Source: Terriglobia bacterium
GTDB lineage: Bacteria > Acidobacteriota > Terriglobia > Terriglobales > Acidobacteriaceae
Reading direction: 5' to 3'
Assembly: GCA_020073525.1 (NCBI GenBank)
Contig: JAIQFA010000013.1
Span: 1-64,000, forward strand
DNA length: 64,000 bases
The notes below the pieces were generated by a model, which did not search any database, had not been told where the DNA came from, and saw nothing but the letters and a program-made list of their open reading frames with translations. Shown in pieces: positions 29,278 through 39,997 of this stretch; positions within the stretch are counted from its first letter, which is position 1, and each line of letters begins with the position of its first letter. Position numbers and translations under genes: made by a program.

Positions 29278-32037
29278 TCAATGAGCGGCCGAAGTGCGAC
29301 TGATCTCGGGAGACGGAGCTCGTCCCAACGGATAAGAAATCCCGTCCTTCCACCAATCCGGCGCAGGAGCCCCTTTCAGAAAACAATTGAAAAACTGAAG
29401 CATTCTCATTTGTACGTCGTGTCCCGTCGCAGATTCCCCTTCGTATTGGATCCCAAGGTGGTCTTCCCGATGATATTGCAAAAGAACGACGTCTTTCTTC
29501 CCAAGTCGATGTAAGGCATTGAACATCTCCACTGCGTGATGGAACGGCACGGCGAAATCCTCGTCACCATGAATCATTAGCATCGGAGTGTTGATGCCTT
29601 CCGCATGAAACAGAGGAGAATTTCGAACATAGTCATTCCACCGCGTCCACCACGGTCCCCCGATGTAGGGCTGAAAGGTCTCATATGATTGTGGCTCGGG
29701 TAGTGAGTCCAGATATGGCTCCCGACCAGGCGTATAAAGGTCTCCATAGCCCGAAATCAAGTCGGTGAGTCCTGCCATGGGCACTGCGGCGCTGAACATA
29801 TTGGTACGCGACACGATAAAGTAAGTTTCATAGCCGCCGTGGGAGTGCCCAGTGATCCCGAGCCTGTTAGGATCAACTAATCCAGTCGCCTCGGCTGCTC
29901 TTACCGCTTCGGTAACTGACTCCAGTGCAGCTGCGCCCGGATCACCAAAGCGCGGGCGAATAGATGGCTTCAATAAAGCGTATCCATTCTCCAACCAAGG
30001 GTTCCCCGGCCAGACATATGTGTGTTGTCCGCCGTGCTCCTCGTAGATTTCTACAATGGTGGGATATCCGTGTTTGCCAATCGGCTTATCGATTGGCAAA
30101 ATGAGCCGGGCTTCTAAGGCATCACCATGATTGGTCGTATACCGGAATACACGCTCGCCGGATGTGAAGGCAAGTCCGGAGTTTGCGAAGCTCAACTGCT
30201 TGGAGGGCCTCCACGATTCGTCAAGTACAAAATAGTTGGGATAGGACTGTGCGGTCGACCGAGTAGCGACATATACATCCGCCATCGTGGCGCGCACGTA
30301 ATTACTCATTCGTGCCGGCTCCCAATGGAGAATAACTGTCGTCCTAGTTTCTGGACTCCACCTCGCCATGCCCGATCGACCGCTCGTCAGATCCTTTGCT
30401 GCAAAATATAGCGGGCGACTGAGGTCGACGTATTGCTGGTCATTTTGATCGCTAGAGCCCTGCACGGCAGAATCATATTTCAGCAAATCATAGGAAATGT
30501 CGGCTCGGCGACCGTTTCCAGTTAAATTGATTCCAACTCCATGTTGGAGGGGAAGTGCCCAGATGTCGCGGTAATCCGACAGGAGAATGTGGCGACCGTC
30601 TTTGGACCAGCCTTGCATGACGACAGTGGACCCACCATAGCCAGCACGTCGGCGGTTGCGGTCGCTGTCCGGCGCATAGAATCTGGTGGGAAGTCCTCGA
30701 GTCATGTTTCGAGTAACTCCTGTTTTCACTTCGTAAGCGTAATATTCTCCGTCCTCTTGATATACGACGAACGCTCCGTCAGGCGAGAGTAGAGGCCTGA
30801 TATCGCTAGTGGCAAAATTGACATTGTCGACTTGAAGCCTCTTTTTGAGCATCCGGCGGCGCCCTGTTTCCAGATCCACTAAATAGTAATCACGAAGTTC
30901 CATGCCGTTGGAGGTCGCTACATCGTAGGGCTTTTCGTCGAATGCAAGAGCAAACCGGCCTCTCTTTTGCGGCACAAGCGTAGCCAAGGATGGATCGGAG
31001 AGGACGATAGCATGGTCACTGAGGGTCGAGAACAAAGCCATGTAGTTCCGTGGTCTGTCTTCGAGAAAGGCCTTGGAAGCAGGAATGTGTGGATCTCGGG
31101 CGTTCCACAGAATCAGATTAGGGGTGACTTCCACGGCTGCCGTGGTTTTGGTTTGCGGTAAAGGTCGAATGCCGAAGTACACACCGCTGTCGTTGTCGCG
31201 CCAGATTAACGGCGCATCGGGAACGGTGACGTACCCGGCAGGGAAACTCCGGTCGTCCGATTGAAAGCTCTGCTTGATCAATGCCGCAGCGTCCAGCTTC
31301 GTAAAAACTTCAAGCGTATTGCCCCTGAATAGCGCCAACGCGGAGCCTCGATCTGACCACGTGAGATTTCGATACTCTTTCGCTGATGCATCGTCGAGAT
31401 CGCGAGCGATACCGGTCGAAAGATCCTCAACGTGCAGCCCGGCGTCATCCGCCCATGCAAGACGAGTTCCCTGTCTGTTTTGCCCGTAAATTCGCACTCC
31501 GTGTTTGACACTTTGTTTTCCCGTACGAAGAGCTACGGTCGTGAGATCAAAACTCCCTTGCGCAGAATGGCCGCTTAGAACAATCTGTTCATCTGCGCCT
31601 CCCACAAATGCAGAATCGATAGCATCCTCGAATTCTGTTCGCGCGCCGGTTGCCACTCCGATCAAAACAGTCCTTGGATACTTTGGAGTGGGGCTCTCGT
31701 TGCTATTCGACGCTTGAAAGGTGATCCACCGACCAGACGGAGACATTTTGAGATTTTCCGTTGAAGCAGAGGCTTCTCCGGCGATGTACTGCCGTTCGGC
31801 ACTACCCATGGTGCTACGCACCACTACCGTCGCAAATCGGCTAGGGGGCGGATCTCCGAGGGGTGAAAGAACGTAAACGAACCACTTCCCATCAGGTGCA
31901 AGCAGCGGAGTGGTAATCATGCTCAGCTGCTTCGCGTCGCTCCGCTTCGTGAGGTCCGCCTCCGTAGCTGCCAATGCTGCAGACGCTGCGAAGGTCGTCA
32001 TTGTGACAAACAACATCCCTGTCATTGCAAGTCTCAT
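29278..32037 (-). CDS. Exported S9 prolyl-oligopeptidase-family peptidase (canonical triad), cassette III
   Basis: 919 residues with a signal peptide (MLFVTMTTFAASAALAATEA). A long N-terminal beta-propeller precedes an alpha/beta-hydrolase domain with a complete triad: Ser in GHSHGGYE (about 732), Asp in HGDEDFAVP (about 827) and His in REDHLG (about 860). The length and GHSHGG elbow fit S9C/acylaminoacyl- or glutamyl-type exported peptidases. It therefore differs from the two GFSRT proteins in the window. It follows the Asp-box protein of cassette III on the same strand after a 289-base gap, which may contain its own promoter. Confidence 0.85.
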   Translation of the reverse strand: MRLAMTGMLFVTMTTFAASAALAATEADLTKRSDAKQLSMITTPLLAPDGKWFVYVLSPLGDPPPSRFATVVVRSTMGSAERQYIAGEASASTENLKMSPSGRWITFQASNSNESPTPKYPRTVLIGVATGARTEFEDAIDSAFVGGADEQIVLSGHSAQGSFDLTTVALRTGKQSVKHGVRIYGQNRQGTRLAWADDAGLHVEDLSTGIARDLDDASAKEYRNLTWSDRGSALALFRGNTLEVFTKLDAAALIKQSFQSDDRSFPAGYVTVPDAPLIWRDNDSGVYFGIRPLPQTKTTAAVEVTPNLILWNARDPHIPASKAFLEDRPRNYMALFSTLSDHAIVLSDPSLATLVPQKRGRFALAFDEKPYDVATSNGMELRDYYLVDLETGRRRMLKKRLQVDNVNFATSDIRPLLSPDGAFVVYQEDGEYYAYEVKTGVTRNMTRGLPTRFYAPDSDRNRRRAGYGGSTVVMQGWSKDGRHILLSDYRDIWALPLQHGVGINLTGNGRRADISYDLLKYDSAVQGSSDQNDQQYVDLSRPLYFAAKDLTSGRSGMARWSPETRTTVILHWEPARMSNYVRATMADVYVATRSTAQSYPNYFVLDESWRPSKQLSFANSGLAFTSGERVFRYTTNHGDALEARLILPIDKPIGKHGYPTIVEIYEEHGGQHTYVWPGNPWLENGYALLKPSIRPRFGDPGAAALESVTEAVRAAEATGLVDPNRLGITGHSHGGYETYFIVSRTNMFSAAVPMAGLTDLISGYGDLYTPGREPYLDSLPEPQSYETFQPYIGGPWWTRWNDYVRNSPLFHAEGINTPMLMIHGDEDFAVPFHHAVEMFNALHRLGKKDVVLLQYHREDHLGIQYEGESATGHDVQMRMLQFFNCFLKGAPAPDWWKDGISYPLGRAPSPEISRTSAAH

Positions 32038-32326
32038 GGATTAGCTCAGTTGTACGTGGTCATGGGCAAATTCGCGTGCTCACGCATTTAGAACTCGGCG
32101 TGGGAATCAGTGGATGGACAGCTCGAACCTTATATTCGCGCCGAGATGACCCATCGCATTCTCTTGCTCATCGCTGAGGTGTTCGACTTGCTGGCCCATG
32201 GACCGGGCGTCACCGACCTGTGACGCTCGCCTTGAAGGCGGATCTTCAGTTTCGGAACTCTGATCAGCCGGGTGGTCTGAGGCTCAGGCCTGTTCGGGCA
32301 TGGGCAGCAGCTTCCGTACGGAAGCA

Positions 32327-34234
32327 CTATTTATGCGGCTTGGCTCCTTGCGACTTAGTCGAATCAATCCGCGCCGTAACCTTAAACTGGAAAATGGGAA
32401 CTTGTATGGGATTCGGTGACTTGAGAAATTGGAGAATCCTATCCTCGCTACTGGCACCGGGTGTTAAAACCGAAAACCCTCCAAGGGCTTTCGAATAGTC
32501 GAATGCCGCTCCGGCGCCGGGCTCTCCGTTGTCGGCGCCACGCAGCGTCGCTGCGTTATTCAACTGCGTAATCGTGAGACGTATTGGAGGATACAGAGTT
32601 AACGCAGACTTATTTTTGATACGAAGCGGCAGTTCTATCGTCCCCGGCGCTGCGAATTCCAGCATAGGATCGGCTTCCAATTGAATCTTGTCGCTCACGT
32701 CGGCATCTACGAGATCTGCGCCGAAATTAGTGCGCACTGATTCGTTCTCATCTTGGGACACTCGAACGGAGGCTGTCCACAATTGATAGCTCCCCGTCCG
32801 ACCATCTTTCCAAATCACATGAAAGAGTCCATCCGCATCGGCCGTCATTCCGTTGTATTCTTCATGAGTTTCTGACGCCAACAGAAATACTGTGTTGCCC
32901 TCGATCTCGGTGCCCGCAATGTTGCGATATTCCTGCGTTGGATCAGTTGCAACGGACGAAACGGCTACAGCGGGAAGGAATGATTTGCCACCGTCAACTG
33001 ACGCCGCAAAGTAGCGGCTCACGCTCTCGTGCTCTTTAGTAGTCGTATCCCGTGTGTCATACCATGAGAGGGCGACTACACCCGACTTATTTACGGCAAT
33101 CGCGTGCGGTCCGAACTGCCCGCCGACAGCAGGCGAATCTACCTCGACAGGATTCGTCCACGTGCGGCCATGATCCGAGGATGAAGAGATTAGTAGTCTT
33201 GCCGGAGTGGAAGATTCTGATCCATCCATGAAGCGACTTTGGTTAGGCGAATAGCACCGGCTCATCCACGCGGCATAAACCCTGTCTTTAGAGGGTCCAT
33301 CCGAGTGGTCAATGGCATAAACGGGAGTAGCCCCCGTGGGGCAGTAGGGGCCGATGATTAGGCTGCCGTCGCTCAGTTTGAGGCGTGCTGGCGCGCTATA
33401 GCTTTTCCCACCGTCTTTCGAGGTCACATACCAGTACCCGATGCCGCCAGGGGCTCTCGGATCCATAACTATCTCGCTGAACGGAACAAATAATTCGCCG
33501 TCAGAAAAGACTGCCGGGTCGGAATTCAGTAACCCACGATCCCGGGTAGCGTGATTGTTCGCAACGTCGAAAGGTCCTTCCCATGTCTTGCCGCTATCCG
33601 TCGAGCGAAATACACAAATGTGATAATCCTTGATCTCCATTGTTGCGTGCGGATTGTGCAGCTGTGCGAAAGAGATGTAGATGTTCCCGCGAAACTTGCC
33701 TTTGCTTTGATCTACGGCCACTTTAGGTTGATCGAGAAATGGTCCTTCAATCAGAGATGGAACGCTCCATTTGAGGCCACTGTCTTCCGAGCGATATATC
33801 GCAAGGTGTGTGATCGGATTTGCGTCTCCATTTAGGAGGAACGTTATGAAGTAGGCCGCACCGTTCGAGCCGTAGAAGGCCACTGGATCGCCTCCACCGT
33901 TTTCGTTTTCGACTTCAGGGTATTTGACTGGCATCCAGGTATATCCTGCATCTCGACTTCTGTAACCCCTCGTCTTCTGCGATTCCCCATCGCGCGTGAA
34001 AAGGATTCCTGACGCGAACAAATTTTTCGCGTTCCTGGGGTCAGCCGCAATTCGAGCCTCCGCGGAAGCGCCGCTCCTTTCTTTGCTCACCGCAGCATTG
34101 GGACCAACAACAACTTTCCACGCTTCGGTTTCGTTTTCGCGTGGCGCTGAGTAGCCCAGAGTCCAAGGGAGAGCGACGATCGCCAGAACAAAGATGGTTT
34201 TCAGATTGTTTCCCAGTACCGGAAATGCTCGCAT
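32327..34234 (-). CDS. Exported Asp-box (BNR/sialidase-fold) protein, cassette III
   Basis: 635 residues from the ATG at 34234, preceded by AAGGAG; a signal peptide follows (TIFVLAIVALPWTLGYSA). Asp boxes: SRDAGYTW, SEDSGLKW, STDSGKTW, SKDGGKSY, SSDHGRTW, SVDGGKSF. After the propeller (VIWKDGRTGSYQLWTASVRV) there is an extra C-terminal beta domain of about 130 residues (EFAAPGTIELPLRIKNKSALTLYPPIRLTI ... GAAFDYSKALGGFSVLTPGASSE). It is also present in the cassette IV protein but not in cassette I. The domain resembles an Ig-like fold but I cannot name it. No sialidase catalytic set recognised. Confidence 0.8.
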   Translation of the reverse strand: MRAFPVLGNNLKTIFVLAIVALPWTLGYSAPRENETEAWKVVVGPNAAVSKERSGASAEARIAADPRNAKNLFASGILFTRDGESQKTRGYRSRDAGYTWMPVKYPEVENENGGGDPVAFYGSNGAAYFITFLLNGDANPITHLAIYRSEDSGLKWSVPSLIEGPFLDQPKVAVDQSKGKFRGNIYISFAQLHNPHATMEIKDYHICVFRSTDSGKTWEGPFDVANNHATRDRGLLNSDPAVFSDGELFVPFSEIVMDPRAPGGIGYWYVTSKDGGKSYSAPARLKLSDGSLIIGPYCPTGATPVYAIDHSDGPSKDRVYAAWMSRCYSPNQSRFMDGSESSTPARLLISSSSDHGRTWTNPVEVDSPAVGGQFGPHAIAVNKSGVVALSWYDTRDTTTKEHESVSRYFAASVDGGKSFLPAVAVSSVATDPTQEYRNIAGTEIEGNTVFLLASETHEEYNGMTADADGLFHVIWKDGRTGSYQLWTASVRVSQDENESVRTNFGADLVDADVSDKIQLEADPMLEFAAPGTIELPLRIKNKSALTLYPPIRLTITQLNNAATLRGADNGEPGAGAAFDYSKALGGFSVLTPGASSEDRILQFLKSPNPIQVPIFQFKVTARIDSTKSQGAKPHK

Positions 34235-34502
34235 TTCACTCCTTTGAATGCATGGTCGGAGCATCACGGCGCCAACCATTTCCGAGTTGTCGTGCTCTGC
34301 TTTCGCGCAATTAAGGACTGCGCGACTGCGTGACGATTAGAATTGCAGCTTGAGAATCAATTGAAGCGAACGAGAACCGCATTCACGTTTAGCTGACAGA
34401 TGGTGTATGCCATCCCATTCGGATCCGCCGCAACCTTCGATTCCGCGGCAAGAACTCTGTTCACAAGAACGAGCCGGGTGAATTGGCCGCTCCGGGCGAT
34501 GG

Positions 34503-37500
34503 TCAGAATTCCAATTTCAGCGCTAATTGGATCGACCGCGGACCGCCAATTTGATAAAGCGAGCTCAGGCTTCCGGTCTGGTTGAGTGTGGTGCCGGCCC
34601 GACCAAACAGGCTTGGACCCCACGGCAACTGGTTGTAGATGAAGCCGAAATTCGGGTGATTAAAGATGTTGAAAGCTTCTGCACGGAATTGCAGGTGAAG
34701 CCGCTCGTAAATCGGAAAGTTTCGGCGGATCGCCAAATTAGCCTGCCATGCCCCGAAGCCACGCGCGAAGTTACGCGGAACGTTCCCTTCCGTACCAGAC
34801 GGAGGAAGTGTGAAGGCGTTGTAGTTTATGATGCGGCCTCCGGGATATTGCGAACCGTAGAGATACACTGGCTGCCCACTGATCAGATCTGGGTGGAAGT
34901 TGAGATATCGTTGCGTCGCTGGATCGATCGTAGACTCGCCGATGATGTCTACGGGCAGTGCCGATCGAGCTGAAATACGTGTATCAAGCGCCCAGTGCTT
35001 CAGTACCGCTGACGCCAGAGCGTTCGAGTAACGTCCCGGAACATCGTAAGTCACTGCCGCCTGGAAGTCGTGCCGAATGTCTAGATCCGAGCTGGCTCGG
35101 AGCAGTTCGTAAAGCTGAAAGTTACTCGAGGCATCGTCGATGGAGTGGGACCACGTGTAGGAAGCCAGTGCCTGCAGGCCACGCGACAGGCTCTTCTGGT
35201 ACTTCACCTGAAGCGAATTGTAATCTGAGCTCGCGAGGTTTGAAGTAAGCGTCAAGCCTCCAAACAGCGCAAAATTGGGATTCCCCAAAGCAGCAGGAAA
35301 ATATTCGAATGAAGTCAGCAATTTTCGACTGCTTGAGGCGACGTAACTGACGGTCAATGTTTGCTGTGCTCCCAAGCCTTGCTCCACCGCAAAATTCCAC
35401 TGCGCCGTGCGGGGAAGGCTGAGATTTGGAGCGAAAGCATAGATAGTTGCATCGTAGGGAGGTGCAACACTGGGTGGAGGAAGTGTAAGCTGTGCTGACG
35501 TCAGGGGGAAGGGTACGCCAAAGAGGTAACCACCCGACTGAAAACCGACCCCGGTGAACCCCTGTGAGCCCAGAGTATTTCCCATGTCGTAAAACAGACC
35601 GAAACCTGTCCTTAGAACCGTCTCGTGACCAGGGGCTTGGCGCAACTGGTAGGCGAGCCCCACCCGTGGCGCAAAACCGTGCCAATCGGTATTCCAGAGC
35701 GGAGTACCAGCGGGAGCAAGCTTGGTGGTAGCGAGATTCGTAGTCTGGTCGACGGTATATGGTGACGGCCCGTTCAGATTGCCCGGCGCAGGATTGATGT
35801 CCCAGCGAAGGCCTAGAGACAGTGAGAGCCGCGAAGTCGTTCTCCACTCGTCCTGAACGAAAGCCGAAAAGTTGTGATATATAGGCTCGACGGGAATAAC
35901 TGTAAATACGAGGTTGGCAGCGAAGTCGGCGCTGTTCGCAAGCACCAAAGCCTCGCTGGAAAAATAGCCAGACTCCGAAGTCGTGATCGGATTTATGAAG
36001 GTGGTCAGCCTGCGCCAGTCCACGCCAAACTTCACTTGGTGGACGCCATGAGACCAGGAGTAGCTGTCCGTCACGTTGAATTGCCGCTGCGCATTGCGGT
36101 TCTCCCCTAGAAAAAGAGAAGGAAAGCCACCGTATTCGAGACCGAAAGCCAACTCTGTACCCAGAGGCGTGAGTGGTTGCCCATTTGGGCCTGGAAGATC
36201 GCTGATGTTGAGTGGAGTCGCGCCTCCAAAGTTCGTAGACGTAAAGCTGAAATTTGCTCTGTTCTGCGTGATATTGAAACGCAGTTCGTTCGCTTGTGTT
36301 CCGGTGATCCGGCTGGTGGCTCCCAGAGTCAGGCTTCGCACACTGATGGCCGGGGTAGCTCTAGTTGACGAGCTTTGAGTCCAACCGCTGGAAGGGGAAT
36401 CGGCGTATCTGCCAAAGAGTTTCAGTCTATCGCCGAAGCTGTGGTCGATGCGTATACTGACGTTGTCCAACGAAGAAGGGGCCGAGTACGCAAGGTTGTA
36501 GAAGGCGAGGCCATCATTCAGGCCGTCTTCCCCGCCATTCGGGATAGCGAAGGCGTTCAGGAAGGGCTGCAACGCCGCGGGTGCCTGCTGCCGCAAATTC
36601 ATGTCAGGAACCAACGACTGATAGGAGGGTTGCGGTACCGTCAGGCGTAAGCCTTCATAGGAAAAGAAGAAAAACGTTTTGTCTTTGCCGTTGTAAAGAC
36701 CCGGAATCACAATGGGCCCGCCGAGGGTGCCTCCGAAGTCATTCTGTCGCTCCGCCAATTTCGGGACCTGCGGCGTGGCATTATCATTGAACCAGTTATT
36801 GGCGTCCATCACGTCGTTGCGGAAGTAGTCGTAGGCGGTGCCATGCCAGTTATTCGCGCCGGAGCGCGTAGAAAAGGAGAACTGCCCGCCAGGCGTGCGG
36901 CCATATTCAGCGGAGTAATTGGAGGTACTGACGCGAAACTCCTGCAAGGCGTCGATAGAAACCATGCTCTGTGTCGTGCCCAAGACCGTTTCCCCGGGAA
37001 CACTGCCTGAGAAGCCTGCCCCTCCAATAAAGTTACTCGGAACTGTTCCGGTGTTCGCGCTGACGCCATCCACTGTGAAGTAGTTTGCCTCGGTTCGTTG
37101 GCCATTGACGCTGATTTCACCGCCGTAACCGGGAATAGAAGCGACAGTGGGGACCTGGGCTACTCCGGGCGTAAGCGTCAACAGATCCTGAAAGCTTCTG
37201 CCGTTCAGTGGCATGCTCTCAACGAATTTGCGGTCAATGACAGTACTAACCGTGGCATCGGTCGTATTTACATTAGCAGCGTCAGCTGTCACCGTAATTG
37301 ACTCGGAGAACGAGCCCACCTGAAGCACGAAGTTTCGCGACAAATTGTCTTGCACGTTCAGGACGATGCCCGTCACGGAAACGCTGCGAAACGACTGCTT
37401 GCGCACATTCATCAAATATTTTCCGGGCTTAACTGCCGAAAACGCGTAAAACCCTCCTTGATTTGTCTTCGTGGTCTGGACGATGTTCGTGTCCACGTTT

Positions 37501-37682
37501 TTGAGCTCGATTTCGACCTCGGGTACCACGGCTGCACTTTGGTCGGTCACCCGGCCTGACACCGAAGCCGATTCCGACTGCCCAAACGCCCGGGCCGGCC
37601 CCAGCACCAGGCCAATCATGAGAAGAGCCAGAAATACTGCGGATGTGGCAGAGACGGCTCGAAGGCGATGAGATAAGTGCAC
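34503..37682 (-). CDS. Oar-like TonB-dependent receptor, cassette III
   Basis: 1059 residues from a GTG at 37682 preceded by GGGAGG; the ORF-track start about 280 bases upstream runs across the intergenic region. Signal peptide (FLALLMIGLVLGPARAFGQ), regulatory-like Ig domain (ASVSGRVTDQSAAVVPEVEIELKNVDTNIVQTTK), plug (NTTDATVSTVIDRKFVESMPLNGRSFQDLLTLTPGVAQ) and barrel ending LQLALKLEF. It shares IPGLYNGKDKTFFFFSYEGLRLTVPQ with receptors I and IV. Located between the anti-sigma gene and the Asp-box gene of its cassette. Confidence 0.87.
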   Translation of the reverse strand: MHLSHRLRAVSATSAVFLALLMIGLVLGPARAFGQSESASVSGRVTDQSAAVVPEVEIELKNVDTNIVQTTKTNQGGFYAFSAVKPGKYLMNVRKQSFRSVSVTGIVLNVQDNLSRNFVLQVGSFSESITVTADAANVNTTDATVSTVIDRKFVESMPLNGRSFQDLLTLTPGVAQVPTVASIPGYGGEISVNGQRTEANYFTVDGVSANTGTVPSNFIGGAGFSGSVPGETVLGTTQSMVSIDALQEFRVSTSNYSAEYGRTPGGQFSFSTRSGANNWHGTAYDYFRNDVMDANNWFNDNATPQVPKLAERQNDFGGTLGGPIVIPGLYNGKDKTFFFFSYEGLRLTVPQPSYQSLVPDMNLRQQAPAALQPFLNAFAIPNGGEDGLNDGLAFYNLAYSAPSSLDNVSIRIDHSFGDRLKLFGRYADSPSSGWTQSSSTRATPAISVRSLTLGATSRITGTQANELRFNITQNRANFSFTSTNFGGATPLNISDLPGPNGQPLTPLGTELAFGLEYGGFPSLFLGENRNAQRQFNVTDSYSWSHGVHQVKFGVDWRRLTTFINPITTSESGYFSSEALVLANSADFAANLVFTVIPVEPIYHNFSAFVQDEWRTTSRLSLSLGLRWDINPAPGNLNGPSPYTVDQTTNLATTKLAPAGTPLWNTDWHGFAPRVGLAYQLRQAPGHETVLRTGFGLFYDMGNTLGSQGFTGVGFQSGGYLFGVPFPLTSAQLTLPPPSVAPPYDATIYAFAPNLSLPRTAQWNFAVEQGLGAQQTLTVSYVASSSRKLLTSFEYFPAALGNPNFALFGGLTLTSNLASSDYNSLQVKYQKSLSRGLQALASYTWSHSIDDASSNFQLYELLRASSDLDIRHDFQAAVTYDVPGRYSNALASAVLKHWALDTRISARSALPVDIIGESTIDPATQRYLNFHPDLISGQPVYLYGSQYPGGRIINYNAFTLPPSGTEGNVPRNFARGFGAWQANLAIRRNFPIYERLHLQFRAEAFNIFNHPNFGFIYNQLPWGPSLFGRAGTTLNQTGSLSSLYQIGGPRSIQLALKLEF

Positions 37683-37851
37683 GGGATATTCCTCCCTTTC
37701 AAGCAAGTATCCTTGGCGCTTGTGCTCTTTGTCCCAAGACACGAGAAGAATTATTACAGGGAGGTAAACTGCGATCGAAGATCGACCACGCGGAGTGACC
37801 ACGGAGAGGAACCACGCGGAAGCTTCGGAACCGTTCATGCAGCGCGTGGTC

Positions 37852-39153
37852 CTACGGATGATTAGGCTGACCGCGCAAATAGGCGTACATGAGATTCGGC
37901 CCTTTGGGATGCGCGGGGTCGCTGCCGGCGGGCTCAAGCGTGACAAAGACAGAATCGATCTCACTTAGAATTTTGGGATCATTGCACTTGAACACCCAAC
38001 GTCTCTGCGACTTATCATCCGAAAAAAAGATTCCGAGGTTCCGCACTTCCCTATCCCCGCCCTCCTTCTTAGCCCATACGGAGTATTGGAGGGTGGCCTT
38101 CTGCATCTTTGCTTCGTTCAAATCGTAGGCATAAAAAAGGAGTGACTTGCCTTCTGTGAAGAAGATTCGTCCGAAGGCCGGCTGCGTCTTCCCCCGGGTA
38201 TCGGTATCGACGACGTCCACGATATGAAGGTTTCGCGCAGCCATCAGATCCGAAACATCGCGCCCAACGGCGAGCAGTTGCCGCTCCTTGTCAAGGGCCG
38301 CGGTCCTATCTGCCAACTCCTGTGACAGGTCATGCATTCGCGACTGATCGGCGACCAAGGTTGTCTCCAGGTCGCCGGCATGCGCGTGCTCCTTCGCCGC
38401 CTCCTGCTGCGCACTGGCCACAGCAGTCTGAGAATCACCGAGCGCAAGCTCCGCTTTTGTCAACTGCGCTTCCAGAGCGTCGCGATCCGCCTGGAGCTTT
38501 TGCCGATCCTCTGACGCCAGTTCGATGGTCGTGCCGCGAGCAGCCAATTCGCCGTTCACTCTGTTTAGCTCGGTGTGCAATCGGTCGATCTGCTGCCGAA
38601 ACGCCTGGTTGGTCTTCTCCAATTCCGCGACCCGCTGATCCGCAACCTCTTGGCCCAAGCGATTCGAAGATCCACTCCCGGTCGACCCAACTCTGTTCTC
38701 GACGCGCGCCAGAGATTGAGTGGAATTCCGGGTCCACGTTCGGTAAAAATGTCTTGCCGACAGCCCCACAACCATTAGCAGAGCAGCAGCTGCCGCCATT
38801 ACCTGCGGCCGCCACCATAGCCGTCTCCGAAACGATAGCGAAAGAGTCGCAGGTTTCTGGATCTCCTGCTCCACATCCTCCGAAAAGTGGATGCCTTCCT
38901 GTTCCGCCCGCGCGAAGAATCTTCGAGTGAAGAGGTCTGAGTTCAAACATTCGTCTGCTTCTTCGGAAGACAGCGCGGCATTCTGTCCAGAGGATGCGAA
39001 CTGCTGCGCGGCCACGCCCAGAAAGTCGTAATAGGCCTTCCGGCAAGCATCGCATTCCGACGCGTGCCGCTCCAGCTCTACGAGTTCCTCTGGCGACGCC
39101 TGACCAATACTCGCCGCAGCGCAGAGTTCTTGAAAATCTTCATGTCTCAGCAC
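37852..39153 (-). CDS. Membrane anti-sigma factor, cassette III
   Basis: 433 residues. Zinc finger LERHASECDACRKAYYDFL, membrane helix (QVMAAAAALLMVVGLSARHFY), coiled coil (QRVAELEKTNQAFRQQIDRLHTELNRV...), C-terminal RskA-like domain (MAARNLHIVDVVDTDTRGKTQPAFGRIFFTEGKSLLFYAYDL, VFVTLEPAGSDPAHPKGPN) and the terminal NHP. The start overlaps the sigma stop by 14 bases, the same overlap as in cassette II, which supports common descent of the cassettes. Confidence 0.82.
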   Translation of the reverse strand: MLRHEDFQELCAAASIGQASPEELVELERHASECDACRKAYYDFLGVAAQQFASSGQNAALSSEEADECLNSDLFTRRFFARAEQEGIHFSEDVEQEIQKPATLSLSFRRRLWWRPQVMAAAAALLMVVGLSARHFYRTWTRNSTQSLARVENRVGSTGSGSSNRLGQEVADQRVAELEKTNQAFRQQIDRLHTELNRVNGELAARGTTIELASEDRQKLQADRDALEAQLTKAELALGDSQTAVASAQQEAAKEHAHAGDLETTLVADQSRMHDLSQELADRTAALDKERQLLAVGRDVSDLMAARNLHIVDVVDTDTRGKTQPAFGRIFFTEGKSLLFYAYDLNEAKMQKATLQYSVWAKKEGGDREVRNLGIFFSDDKSQRRWVFKCNDPKILSEIDSVFVTLEPAGSDPAHPKGPNLMYAYLRGQPNHP

Positions 39154-39805
39154 GAGTTACGTCTCCCAGTGGGACAACCGATCGTTTCCCCTGTTCCTGC
39201 TGCGTTTTGGCTTCGAGGTAGCCGCGCAGGTGCTCCAGTCCCCGATAGTAATGATGGCGAACATTGGAAAATGTTTCCTTCCTCCGCCCCGCGATCTCCT
39301 TCAGTGTCAATCCTTCAAAGAAGAACATTTCAATGGTCTGCCTCTGCGCCTCCGGAAGCATGACCAGCACTTCGCCGGTCAGCCGCGTGTTTTCCTGGGT
39401 GGGCAAGCAAGCCAACCACAGGCTTTCCGAGTCCTCACCCGCGCTCAACTCCGCGTGCTTCTGAAAGCCGCGGACGGCCAGATAATTCCGGCGGTTCATA
39501 CTTCGGCTGTAGGCGTATTGCAGAAGCCACACTTTAAGTGTCCCTCTGGCCGGGTCAAACTGTCCCGCTTTGCGATAGATTTCGAGGAATACGGCTTGGG
39601 TCAGGTCTTCCGCTTCTCCTGCATCGCGCAGGATGCGCAGCGCTGTGGTATGGACAAGACGATGGTACCGTTTGAAGAGGATGGCAAACGAGTCGGCATT
39701 GCCCGCCTGTAACTCCTGCATCACGCCTTCGTCGCCGAGTGTCAGTAGCTCTGCGTACGAGACGTATTCTTGATCATCACCCGAAGCCATGCCCGAAGCG
39801 TCCAT
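39140..39805 (-). CDS. ECF RNA polymerase sigma factor, cassette III
   Basis: 221 residues. Region 2 is RYHRLVHTTALRILRDAGEAEDLTQAVFLEIYRKA with FDPARGTLKVWLLQYAYSRSMNRR; region 4 is LPEAQRQTIEMFFFEGLTLKEIAGRRKETFSNVRHHYYRGLEHLRGYL. The first ATG lacks a clear ribosome site; a second Met (MASGDDQEY) five codons later is an alternative. First gene of cassette III. The 440 bases upstream, toward the cassette IV end, contain only the degenerate repeat B copy. Confidence 0.87.
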   Translation of the reverse strand: MDASGMASGDDQEYVSYAELLTLGDEGVMQELQAGNADSFAILFKRYHRLVHTTALRILRDAGEAEDLTQAVFLEIYRKAGQFDPARGTLKVWLLQYAYSRSMNRRNYLAVRGFQKHAELSAGEDSESLWLACLPTQENTRLTGEVLVMLPEAQRQTIEMFFFEGLTLKEIAGRRKETFSNVRHHYYRGLEHLRGYLEAKTQQEQGKRSVVPLGDVTRAET

Positions 39806-39997
39806 AAACCAGACGGATCAGATGTCTATATCACAGAAAACAGGGCGAGAACGCGGAGAATATTTATTTCTTGCAGGTGGGACAAAGGCCGCCCACCGGC
39901 CGGTATACTCCCCGAAACCATCGAGGTAAGGGTCAGGTTATGTTGGCATTCCGCTATGGCAAAGTCGTTTGTCTCAATTGCGACTCTTCTCAGCAAT